This document shows, piece by piece, positions 1-7,419 of a DNA stretch of 64,000 nt. Below the pieces are notes generated by a model. That model was given only the letters and a program-made list of their open reading frames with translations. It made no database searches and was not told the origin of the DNA. The stretch is taken from positions 89,865 through 153,864 of the forward strand of contig LDXO01000002.1 in NCBI GenBank assembly GCA_001443455.1. Direction: 5' to 3'. Position numbers and translations under genes: made by a program. Position 1 is the stretch's first letter, and each line of letters begins with the position of its first letter. This DNA comes from Deltaproteobacteria bacterium CSP1-8. GTDB taxonomy: Bacteria; Desulfobacterota; Deferrimicrobia; Deferrimicrobiales; Deferrimicrobiaceae.

Positions 1-904
1 CGCCCGCCTCGGCAAAGGGAATCCTCCGATCCGCCATGACCTCGCGGATCCGCTCCAGGGCCATGAACGCCGAGTGTCCCTCGTTCATGTGGTAGACGGT
101 GGGGGAGAGCCCGAGCGCCTTGAACGCCCGCACCCCGCCGACCCCCAGGATGATCTCCTGGCGGATCCGCATCTCCCGGTCGCCGCCGTAGAGGGTCTCC
201 GTAATCTCCCGCGCCGCAGCGGGGTTGGTCTTCACGTTGGTGTCCAGGAGGTAGAGCGGCGTCCGGCCGACCTGGACGCGCCAGATCCGCACTTTTACGG
301 TCTCACCTGCCACCTCCACGTCGACGGTCAGCGACTTCCCGTCCGGCCCGCGTTCGATCGTCACCGGCATGTTGAACCAGTCGTTGACGGGGTACTGCTC
401 CTGCTGCCATCCGTCCTGGTTCAGGACCTGCCGAAAGTATCCCTTCTGGTAAAGAAGGCCCACGCCGATCAGCGGGATCCCGAGGTCGGAAGCCGACTTG
501 AGGTGGTCGCCGGCCAGGACGCCCAGGCCGCCCGAGTAGATGGGCAGACCTTCGTCGATTCCGAACTCGCAGGAGAAATAGGCGGCCATGAAATTCTTTT
601 CCGCGGCGTACGTCTCGCGGAACCACCCCGGTGCCTGGAGGTAATTCACGAAGTTCTCGTGCACGTCCCGCAGGTTCGCGATGAAGCTCTCGTCGCCGGC
701 CGCCGCTTCGAGGTCCTGCTGGGAAAGGGCGCCGAGCATCAGGACCGGGTTCTGATACGACTTCTCCCAGAGATCCGGGTTGAGGCGGATGAAAAGCTGG
801 ACCGCCTGCCAGTTCCAGGCGAACCAGAGATTCATCGCCAGGTCCTTGAGGGGGAGAAGCGGCTCGGGAATGTTCGGCTGGATATGGAAATGCCGGAATT
901 TCAT
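1..904 (-). CDS. glgP: Alpha-glucan (glycogen/maltodextrin) phosphorylase, N-terminal part
   Basis: The gene is cut by the window edge; 301 N-terminal residues are present, starting MKFRHFHIQPNIP at the ATG ending at 904. It matches the shorter GT35 phosphorylases, which release glucose-1-phosphate from alpha-1,4-glucans in the cytoplasm using pyridoxal phosphate. Visible family signatures are YFSCEFGIDEGLPIYSGGLG, GVGLLYQKGYFRQ and YHMNEGHSAF. The PLP lysine region lies outside the window. It follows the broken pfk gene by 37 bases and probably ends the carbohydrate cluster. Nothing in the visible part is damaged. Family assignment is secure; preference for glycogen or short maltodextrins cannot be told. 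Confidence 0.93.
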   Translation of the reverse strand, partial: MKFRHFHIQPNIPEPLLPLKDLAMNLWFAWNWQAVQLFIRLNPDLWEKSYQNPVLMLGALSQQDLEAAAGDESFIANLRDVHENFVNYLQAPGWFRETYAAEKNFMAAYFSCEFGIDEGLPIYSGGLGVLAGDHLKSASDLGIPLIGVGLLYQKGYFRQVLNQDGWQQEQYPVNDWFNMPVTIERGPDGKSLTVDVEVAGETVKVRIWRVQVGRTPLYLLDTNVKTNPAAAREITETLYGGDREMRIRQEIILGVGGVRAFKALGLSPTVYHMNEGHSAFMALERIREVMADRRIPFAEAG

Positions 905-941
905 GCGTCGTCTCCTTCGAACCGGTTCTGATCGGTTTCCC

Positions 942-1794
942 TTACCCGAAGAACTCCTCCGCGACGGCGTAGAGCCCCATGTCGACCGTTTTTTCCTTCG
1001 CGGTGGCCTCCGCGAGCGGGACGGCGACGATTTGGTTTCCCTGGAGTCCGGCCATCTTCCCGAACTCGCCGCAGTGCACCATCTCTGTGGCGAAGATCCC
1101 GTACCGGGTCGCCAGCACCCGGTCGTGCGCAGTGGGAGAGCCGCCGCGCTGGATGTGGCCGAGGACGACGAACCGCGTCTCGAACTTCGTCCACTTCTCG
1201 ATGGCCGCGGCCAGGAGCTGCGAGATCCCGCCCAGCCGGACGTGGCCGAACTCGTCGGTCCTCGCCTCCTGGGTGACGAGTTCCCCCTCCGCGCCGGGCT
1301 TCTCCTGAAACTTCGCCCCTTCCGCAACCACGACGATGGAGAAGGACTTCCCGCGGGTGTGGCGCCTCAGGATCAGGTCGCACACCTCGTCGATATCGAT
1401 CGGTTTCTCCGGGATGAGGCCGACGTTCGCCCCGCCTGCGATCCCGGCGAAGGTTGCGATCCAGCCTGCGTGCCGCCCCGAGGGTGTCCTCTCCTCCGAT
1501 GGCGATCAAGGCGTCGAGTCCCAGCAGTCGGAAGTTCCGCAACACCTTGTCGGGACCGGAGGGGTCCTTGAAGGGGTTGGTCCTGGAGGTGCCGATGATC
1601 GTTCCGCCGGTGTGCAGGATCCCCGTGACTGCCTTAGTATCCAGGTCCATGGGGGCGGGATCGACGAGCCCCTTCCAGCCGTTACGAATACCTACAACCC
1701 GAGAATCGTATGCGTCCGCTTTCCGGACCACCGCTCGGATCACAGCGGTCCGCCCCGGGCAGTCGCCCCCGCCGGTCAGGACTCCGATCTTCAT
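942..1794 (-). pseudogene. pfk: 6-phosphofructokinase, internal deletion and frameshift
   Basis: The start (ATG at 1794, behind a GGGGGG ribosome site) opens a normal Pfk N-terminus: MKIGVLTGGGDCPG, then LHTGGTIIGTSRTNPF and IGGEDTLG near residue 105. Directly after that the homology jumps to a second frame reading GRHAGWIATFAGIAGGA, continues through FSIVVVAEGA and LGHIQRGGSPTA, and ends at 942. About 60 residues are missing, including the PKTIDND catalytic motif expected between the two blocks. The junction lies in a GGGG run near 1480 and shifts the frame. The usual GLNAVIR after GGGDCP reads GRTAVIR here. No intact product is possible; the first frame runs on out of register to 901. This is genuine decay or a consensus deletion. 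Confidence 0.85.
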
Positions 1795-1901
1795 CGCGGA
1801 TCCCCCCTGTGTGGAAATACCGGTAAGTTATTGCTGCTTATTTTCGCCGTTCGGCGGCGTTCCGACTGTCACCGGTCCGTCTCCTTTCCTTCCTCTGCCC
1901 C

Positions 1902-2477
1902 TTACTCAGGCTTCTTCTTGGGCACGAAGGACGGGTCCCACCACTTGTATTCGTAAATCTGGCCGTGCTTCCCCTCGAAAGGCTCGATCTCTTTTATAAC
2001 CTTGGCCGGATTTCCTCCGACGATGGTAAACGGTGGGACGTTCTTGTTGACCACGCTACCGGTGGAAACGACGGCCCCCCGGCCCACCGTGATGCCTTTG
2101 AGGATGATGGAGTTGCAGCCCACCCAGACGCCCTCTTCCAAAGTGGTCGGTATATCCTTCGGCGGGTTGTAGCCGATGCCGTGGTAATCGGTATCCGTGA
2201 TCGTCACGTTCCAACCGATGAGGCAGTAGCGGCCAATCACCACCCGCTTCTTGCTGTGGATCTCGACTCCATAGTTGATGCTGGTATAGTCGCCGATTTC
2301 GATGCGGCCCCCTTTGCCGACCTGGAGACGGAGCGGCCCCTGGAACTGGACGTCTCCGATCAAGATTTCCCCGCCCCCGTTATTGACCAGGAGAGGACCG
2401 ATCTTCTCCCAGTTCCCCTGCATGGTGTACTTGCCCTGCTCCAGCGCGTCACGAATCAACCGATAATCTTGAAGCAT
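1902..2477 (-). CDS. Left-handed beta-helix (hexapeptide) acyltransferase
   Basis: 191 residues with repeated hexapeptide turns (for example VGKGGRIEIGDYTSI, GVWVGCNSIILKG, VGRGAVVSTGSVV) ending in the FTIVGGNPAKVIKEI motif typical of maltose/galactoside O-acetyltransferases and WcaF-like sugar acetyltransferases. Such enzymes are cytoplasmic trimers that move an acetyl or acyl group from CoA to a sugar hydroxyl. The start is fixed by AGGAGGG four bases upstream of ATG at 2477. It lies 32 bases downstream of treT, so the acceptor may be trehalose or a related glycan; that is inference from position only. Substrate and acyl donor are unknown. Confidence 0.8.
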   Translation of the reverse strand: MLQDYRLIRDALEQGKYTMQGNWEKIGPLLVNNGGGEILIGDVQFQGPLRLQVGKGGRIEIGDYTSINYGVEIHSKKRVVIGRYCLIGWNVTITDTDYHGIGYNPPKDIPTTLEEGVWVGCNSIILKGITVGRGAVVSTGSVVNKNVPPFTIVGGNPAKVIKEIEPFEGKHGQIYEYKWWDPSFVPKKKPE

Positions 2478-2509
2478 GGAACCCTCCTATGAATTAGGAT
2501 CGATACAAC

Positions 2510-3748
2510 CTACACATAGAGAATGCGTCCGTTTCTCCCGCTCCGGATCGTCAGGAACAAGGTGAGATAATCCCGGAGATGACGGGTCAATAGAAAATTT
2601 TCCCGGACGAACTCGCGGGCAACTTCCCCCATCTCTTTGATGCGATTGCGGTGGTGGAGGAAATACCGGATCCGGTGTGCCGCGCCTTCTGGGGTGTTGA
2701 CCAGGAAGCCGGTGTGATGATTCACCACCTGCAACCGGATGCCGCCCACGTCCCCGCCGATCACCGGCTTCCCCTTCCACATTCCCTCGGTCACCGTCAG
2801 GCCGAATCCCTCGCGGGTCGATTTCTGCAGAACGATGTCCGCCAGGCGTTGCAGGGCGTTGATGGTCTTATGGGCGTCCGGGGGAAGGAGGAGGACATGG
2901 ATATCCGGGTCCCTGTCCGCTTCCTCCATGACTTCCTCAACGACGGCCTTCCCTTCCGGATCGTCCGTCGCCCCTCCGCCGGCGAGGACAAGCTGCACAG
3001 GGGCCACTTTCCGGACCATCCGGTACGCCCTGATCACGCCGACCGGATCCTTGAAACGGTCGAACCGCGAGACTTGAACGAGCAACGGCCGCTCCGGATC
3101 GAGGCGATATTCGGCGCGCACGGTTTCGAGCTCCGCCGGGTCGATATCCCTGTTCTTCTCGCTCAACGGATCGATGCTCGGCGGAATGAGGAACTGAGGG
3201 TGCGGAAGGGGTTGGGCGAACTCGCTCATGGAAAAGATGCTGGCATCGTACTTTTCCACATAGGAGCGGATCATCTTCCACACGGGGCCGAATGGGCGGC
3301 TGAAATCGATGTGACCGCGCCAGATCCACTTCCCTTTCCTGTTGGGACACAGTTTCAACAGGCAGGCCGGCTGGGGATCGTGAATCACAACGATATCGGC
3401 TGCTTCCAGGGAAGCGCGGAGTCTCTCCGCATTCTGCTCGTTGACGTCCTGATAGATCCTCCAGTCTTTTTTCGACAACGTGACGGACTTCCCCTGCAAG
3501 CCGTTGTGGATCGCCTTTGTAATTTCGAAGAACCGCTGGGTCCCGTGGATCACCTCCCAGGAGGCGTCAAGCCCCAGGTCGCGCATGAGGAATGTCATCC
3601 AATCGAGGATCTCCGCGACTCCACCTCCTTCCCGCGTGGAGTTCACGTGGACGACCCGGATGCCGCGGAGCTTTCCCCCGAGGCGGCGCAGTTGGGTCAC
3701 GACGGAAGAGCCGAGGATCCCCTCGTAGGCGGCGATGGGAGCGCTCAT
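2510..3748 (-). CDS. treT: Trehalose synthase, glycosyltransferring (TreT-like, GT4)
   Basis: A 412-residue GT4-family glycosyltransferase. The N-terminal half holds VVHVNSTREGGGVAEIL and VIHDPQPACLL. The C-terminal nucleotide-sugar domain holds LLVQVSRFDRFKDPVGVI, ADIVLQKSTREGFGLTVTEG and KPVIGGDVGGI. These match TreT, which reversibly joins NDP-glucose and glucose to give trehalose. I chose the ATG at 3748 (MSAPIAAYEG) because it overlaps the preceding stop as ATGA; a longer frame upstream has no homology and would lie inside the neighbour. It follows a DUF5752-like gene and otsB/otsA, giving two trehalose routes in one operon. A related GT4 specificity cannot be excluded. Confidence 0.85.
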   Translation of the reverse strand: MSAPIAAYEGILGSSVVTQLRRLGGKLRGIRVVHVNSTREGGGVAEILDWMTFLMRDLGLDASWEVIHGTQRFFEITKAIHNGLQGKSVTLSKKDWRIYQDVNEQNAERLRASLEAADIVVIHDPQPACLLKLCPNRKGKWIWRGHIDFSRPFGPVWKMIRSYVEKYDASIFSMSEFAQPLPHPQFLIPPSIDPLSEKNRDIDPAELETVRAEYRLDPERPLLVQVSRFDRFKDPVGVIRAYRMVRKVAPVQLVLAGGGATDDPEGKAVVEEVMEEADRDPDIHVLLLPPDAHKTINALQRLADIVLQKSTREGFGLTVTEGMWKGKPVIGGDVGGIRLQVVNHHTGFLVNTPEGAAHRIRYFLHHRNRIKEMGEVAREFVRENFLLTRHLRDYLTLFLTIRSGRNGRILYV

Positions 3749-4398
3749 CCGGGTGACTCCATATTCGACAGCGCCCGGAGCAGGTCTGCCCGGAGGTGGG
3801 CCAGGCTGTGGAAGAAAAGATCGATGGACGCCAGCGCATGAATATGGCGCTCGTATTTCTTCCCATCCCCCATCAGCCACGACGAAAAGTCATCCTTTCC
3901 GGCCGGGGAACGCCGCCGGGCCTCCAGGAAGTGGTAATAGATGCTCCCGTTGGTCATCCCCCGGATGGCCGGGGCCAACTCGCGGGGATGTCGGATTCTT
4001 TCCCCCGTGTCGAAGACCACCGTGGTCGCTTCCTGAAAGAAGAACTCGTCTCCCGGCCTCGCACGCGGCACAAGCGTCAATTCCTTCAGGCGCTCGTCGA
4101 TGAGGCCCAGCACCATGTTGCGGAGTTCATCGAGGGACAAATAGGAGTAGGGATCGAGAATCCCCAGCCTTTCCGCGAGGACGCGGTCATCCAGGTACAA
4201 CTTCGCCCACACGGCGAAGTCGTTCCGGTAATCGGGGTTGTCGAAGGTGGGACGCAGCGGGGTTTCGAAGAAGTGGTGAAACAGTACGTTACCACCGCAT
4301 GCGGCGATCCTGTCCCGCAACTCCCGCAGGTCGGCCGCGGGAAGCAGGCCGCTCGTCCGGATGAGAAGGGAGCAATCTTGAATGACGAATAGTGTCAT
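3745..4398 (-). CDS. DUF5752-like protein of the trehalose cluster
   Basis: 217 residues of unknown function, resembling the DUF5752 family that I associate with treT/ots gene clusters. It is acidic to neutral with no signal peptide or membrane segment, so probably cytoplasmic. Recognisable stretches are NVLFHHFFETPLRP, NDFAVWAKLYLDD and FFFQEATTVVFDTG. The start ATG (4398) and the stop (3745) both form ATGA overlaps with otsB upstream and treT downstream, so its translation is tightly coupled to trehalose synthesis. An accessory or regulatory role in that pathway is the simplest reading, but no catalytic motif is evident. Confidence 0.65.
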   Translation of the reverse strand: MTLFVIQDCSLLIRTSGLLPAADLRELRDRIAACGGNVLFHHFFETPLRPTFDNPDYRNDFAVWAKLYLDDRVLAERLGILDPYSYLSLDELRNMVLGLIDERLKELTLVPRARPGDEFFFQEATTVVFDTGERIRHPRELAPAIRGMTNGSIYYHFLEARRRSPAGKDDFSSWLMGDGKKYERHIHALASIDLFFHSLAHLRADLLRALSNMESPG

Positions 4399-5186
4399 CC
4401 GGCCGCCTCAATCCTTCTCGTTTTCGTCTGGACCGACCCGGGAATACCTTGGAGTTCCCGTACGCCCCGCGCGAGGGAGGCCGGTCCATCCGCGTACCGG
4501 GCCCCTGCAATCTTCAGCATGCCCCCCACGGCAAAAACCGTCCCCTTTCGGGAGAGCACCCATCTCATTGCCGTGGCATCGTTTTCATCGTCGCCGGCAT
4601 AGAGGATTCGCCCCCTGGAGGAATCGAAATCGAGCAATCGACACAGCCTCCGAAGGCCAAAGGATTTGTTCGCCGATGGAATGAACAGGACCTCCGCCAC
4701 CGAGTGGCCCTCATAGCAACGGATCCCGGGGTGTCGCTTCAGTTCTGCAAGAAGGGGGAAAAGGACAGGGCGCGCCTCCGGGAGGACGCGGCGAAAATGT
4801 ATCGCCACCGAATAGCGCTTGTCTTCCAGCTCCACTCCCGGGAAGGCGGCAAACCGTTCCAGCAACCGCAGGAAGCCACCTCGACGCTCTTCCATTTTCC
4901 TTTCCGCCTTCTTCCCCGGGAAGATCCGGTCGCCTCCCGGGATTCGCCACTCGAGCCCGCAGCCGCCACCAAGGTAGACCTGCGGAACGGGAACCCGGGG
5001 AACGATATCCTCAAGGGTCCGGCTCGAGAGGACGGCAATCCGGTCCCGCGGGTCCGCTACAAGGTCCTTGAGAAGCGCGAGGGACGCCGGATGCAGACGT
5101 GCGACGGTCCGGTCCGGGACCAGGGGCGAGAGGGTCCCGTCGAAGTCGAAGACCCAAAGACGCCGGATACTGATGCCGCGCTTCAT
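4395..5186 (-). CDS. otsB: Trehalose-6-phosphate phosphatase
   Basis: 263 residues of the HAD-superfamily OtsB type, which removes phosphate from trehalose-6-phosphate in the second step of the OtsA-OtsB route. HAD motif I is WVFDFDGTLSPL near residue 12, with the aspartate nucleophile. Motif II lies in IAVLSSRTLEDI, and the late acidic motif is YAGDDENDATAM. The cap domain carries the expected GLEWR segment. The start overlaps the otsA stop by one base (TAATG) and the stop overlaps the next start (ATGA). Length is normal for the family. Confidence 0.9.
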   Translation of the reverse strand: MKRGISIRRLWVFDFDGTLSPLVPDRTVARLHPASLALLKDLVADPRDRIAVLSSRTLEDIVPRVPVPQVYLGGGCGLEWRIPGGDRIFPGKKAERKMEERRGGFLRLLERFAAFPGVELEDKRYSVAIHFRRVLPEARPVLFPLLAELKRHPGIRCYEGHSVAEVLFIPSANKSFGLRRLCRLLDFDSSRGRILYAGDDENDATAMRWVLSRKGTVFAVGGMLKIAGARYADGPASLARGVRELQGIPGSVQTKTRRIEAAG

Positions 5187-6667
5187 TACGATACCTTATG
5201 GGAAAGGGTCCTTTCCGCTTCTTCGAAGATCCTTCCCCCCCATCGGTACACATTGCTCTTCGCCACCCGGGCGCGCATCTTCTCCATCCGTTGCCGTCGC
5301 GCATCCTCGGGCATGAGATAGGCCGAATACATCACATCGGCCAACTGGTCGATATCGTACGGGTTGACCAGCAGGGCATCTGCGAGCTCGCGGGCCGCGC
5401 CGGTGTATTTGGAAAGGATCAGGATTCCGTCTCCATCCGTCCGCGAGGAGACGAACTCTTTTGCCACGAGGTTCATGCCGTCATGAAGGGACGTCACGAC
5501 TGCCACGTGGGCCATGCGGTACGCGGCGAGCACCGCATAATAGTCGTAGTGGGCACGCAGGAACCGGACGGGCATCCAGGTTTCGGTCTGATGGCGCCAG
5601 TTGATCTCGTCAACGAGGTCGTCCAACTCGTCGTTCAGTTTCCGGTACGCTTCGATGTGGGTCCGGCTCGGGGCGGCCAACTGGACCAAGGTGACCCTCG
5701 ATTTCAATTCGGGATGACAATTCAGCATCATGTCGAAGGCCCGCAGGCGCTCCGGAATCCCCTTCGTGTAATCGACGCGGTCGGCGCCCACGAAAAGCTT
5801 CCTCCCGTTGCTCTCTCCCAACTCCTTCAGGAAGCCGTCCATCTGCTGTCCGACGATCGGGGACTCGACATCCTGCCCGATCTGCTCGTAATCCACGCTG
5901 ATCGGAAAAGCTCGGACATAAGTCGGGCGGCCGCCGCGGAACGCGCGGAACTGTTCGTAGTCGACCCGCGATTCGATACCCCTGTCCACGGTGCCCAGGA
6001 AATTCCTGCAATAATATTGAATGTGAAACCCGAGAAGATCGTTCCCGAGGAGGCCGTCCAGGAGCTCCTCCGCGAAAGGACAGATCCGGAACGTCTCACG
6101 GTTCGGCCACGGGATGTGCCAGAACTGGATCACCTTGATGTCCGGTCGTGCCTCCTTGATGAGGCGCGGCAGCAGGGCGAGATGGTAGTCCTGGATGAAG
6201 ACGATCACCGGTTCTTCCCCCGCCTCCGCCAGAACCGCATCACGGAACCTCTTGTTGACGCATCTGTAGGTCTCCCAGTCGCGCCGCGAAAAGTGCGGCC
6301 TCGTATACACGTGGTGGCACAGCGGCCAGATCGCCGTGTTGGAAAGCCCGTAGTAATACCCGTCCTCTTCCGCCCGGGTGAGCCACACGCGCTGAAGGAC
6401 GTACTTGGGGTCATCCTGCGGGAGGCCGATCCGGCCCCGCTCGTCCACCACGAGCCGGTCGGCGGATCCTGACCCATGGGCGATCCAGGTCCCGCCGACG
6501 GCGCGGACGATCGGCTCGATGGCCGTCACCATTCCGCTGGCCGGTCGAAGCACCTTGACCCCCTCCGCGACACGCTCGTGCACGACTGGCTCCCGATTGG
6601 ACACCACGATGAGTTTTGCTCCCGCGGATACCCGGGAGACGACTTTTTTAAGGTCATTCGCTCTCAT
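5186..6667 (-). CDS. otsA: Trehalose-6-phosphate synthase (GT20)
   Basis: 493 residues of glycosyltransferase family 20, which transfers glucose from an NDP-glucose to glucose-6-phosphate. Key family segments are KLIVVSNREPVVH at the N-terminus, VFIQDYHLALLPRLI, FWHIPWPNRETFR, VGADRVDYTKGIPERLRAF and HDGMNLVAKEFVSSR. The N-terminal acceptor loop reads GTWIAHGSGSAD rather than the enteric form, so the acceptor could differ; a GT20 relative such as glucosylglycerol-phosphate synthase is the main alternative. The partner otsB starting on its last base favours trehalose. It follows the malic-enzyme remnant by 48 bases, with only a weak ribosome site (AAAAGG, distant). Confidence 0.88.
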   Translation of the reverse strand: MRANDLKKVVSRVSAGAKLIVVSNREPVVHERVAEGVKVLRPASGMVTAIEPIVRAVGGTWIAHGSGSADRLVVDERGRIGLPQDDPKYVLQRVWLTRAEEDGYYYGLSNTAIWPLCHHVYTRPHFSRRDWETYRCVNKRFRDAVLAEAGEEPVIVFIQDYHLALLPRLIKEARPDIKVIQFWHIPWPNRETFRICPFAEELLDGLLGNDLLGFHIQYYCRNFLGTVDRGIESRVDYEQFRAFRGGRPTYVRAFPISVDYEQIGQDVESPIVGQQMDGFLKELGESNGRKLFVGADRVDYTKGIPERLRAFDMMLNCHPELKSRVTLVQLAAPSRTHIEAYRKLNDELDDLVDEINWRHQTETWMPVRFLRAHYDYYAVLAAYRMAHVAVVTSLHDGMNLVAKEFVSSRTDGDGILILSKYTGAARELADALLVNPYDIDQLADVMYSAYLMPEDARRQRMEKMRARVAKSNVYRWGGRIFEEAERTLSHKVS

Positions 6668-6715
6668 TGCGGATTGTTTGCCTTTTCATCCCGCACTCTT
6701 TCCGAACAACGCTCC

Positions 6716-7045
6716 CTAAGCCGTATCCTCAAGCCACAACATTGGACCGCCTTTCGCCCCCCCCGCATCGGATGCCTCCTGCGACGCGAGGTTGATTTCG
6801 AAGTACATCTTCGGCGCCCGCTTGGCCACCTTGGAGCGATGCGCCGCCTTCGAGACCTCGCGGGCCACCGCGGGCGATACCTTCCGGTTACAGACCGACG
6901 GGATGATGTAATCCTCTGACAGCTCCTCGTTCCCCACGCAGGAGGCGATCGCCGTCGTCATCTTTCCGAGCATCCCCGGCTTATTTTCGATTTCCACGTG
7001 CATCGTAATGCTGTAGCTTTCGCTTGGCTTCGCCAAGATAACCAT
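6716..7045 (-). pseudogene. NAD-type malic enzyme remnant: ACT N-terminus joined to C-terminus
   Basis: A 109-codon open frame that makes sense only as the two ends of an ACT-containing malic enzyme. Residues 10-34 (SYSITMHVEIENKPGMLGKM) match the start of the N-terminal ACT domain. After TTAIA it continues as VGNEELSEDYIIPSV and VSPAVAREVSKAAHRS, the usual C-terminus of the enzyme. Around 370 residues, including the whole catalytic and NAD-binding core, are absent, so malate decarboxylation is impossible. The deletion kept the frame. A good ribosome site (GGAGGGAGAT) precedes the ATG, so a short peptide may still be made. It is now the first frame of the trehalose operon. Confidence 0.75.
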
Positions 7046-7147
7046 ATCTCCCTCCCCGCTCCCCTGAAGAAATATTTCCCGACCGATGATGAACAGCTGC
7101 TTGCTCCATTCGGTTGACCGGCCGGTCCCGCAGCCTGTTGTTTAGCA

Positions 7148-7177
7148 ATAGTAGGAAACAAGGGGGGGAAGGGTCAC
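7148..7177 (-). promoter_or_regulatory. Candidate promoter for the trehalose/glycan cluster
   Basis: On the minus strand GTGACC (7172-7177) and TACTAT (7148-7153) are 18 bases apart, an acceptable but weak -35 with a good -10. The predicted start near 7141 lies about 95 bases upstream of the malic-enzyme remnant. The weak -35 suggests a need for an activator, and an inverted repeat lies two bases upstream of it. Confidence 0.4.
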
Positions 7178-7179
7178 CA

Positions 7180-7204
7180 CCCGAAAGTAGGGAAATGTTT
7201 CGGG
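7180..7204. promoter_or_regulatory. Inverted repeat, candidate activator site
   Basis: A perfect 7-base inverted repeat, CCCGAAA / TTTCGGG, separated by 11 bases. Its centre is about 50 bases upstream of the predicted start at 7141, just beyond the -35, which is where many activators bind. The MalT/LuxR-type regulator encoded next door is the obvious candidate. It could instead be a chance palindrome. Confidence 0.3.
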
Positions 7205-7419
7205 GGAGGGTCCCTATTAAAACGGGAATCCGGGAGTCATGAGAAGGTGTTCCCGGCTCGATTTCCCCAGGGGCACCTCTTTACTGAGCTACGGAGAAAC
7301 CGGGGGAGTCCTAAAAGGTGTTTGAAATTGCGGATTCTCGGTCCCGAATGCGCTGCGGAGGATCAATACCTCTCGAAAACGACCTGGAAAGAATCGCAGA
7401 TCGGCATGACAGCCTGGGG
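7205..7419. other. Non-coding stretch between regulator and cluster promoter
   Basis: The gene-free space from 7046 to 7419 holds the remnant's leader, the promoter and the inverted repeat listed separately. This remaining 215-base part has no convincing terminator, gene or repeat. A 77-codon plus-strand frame crossing it has no ribosome site or recognisable product. It may be the eroded end of something else. Confidence 0.5.

Noticed and set aside
1838-1865. CGCCG/CGGCG hairpin between the acyltransferase and pfk
   Set aside because: The stem is short and lacks a T-run on the minus strand, so it does not qualify as a terminator.
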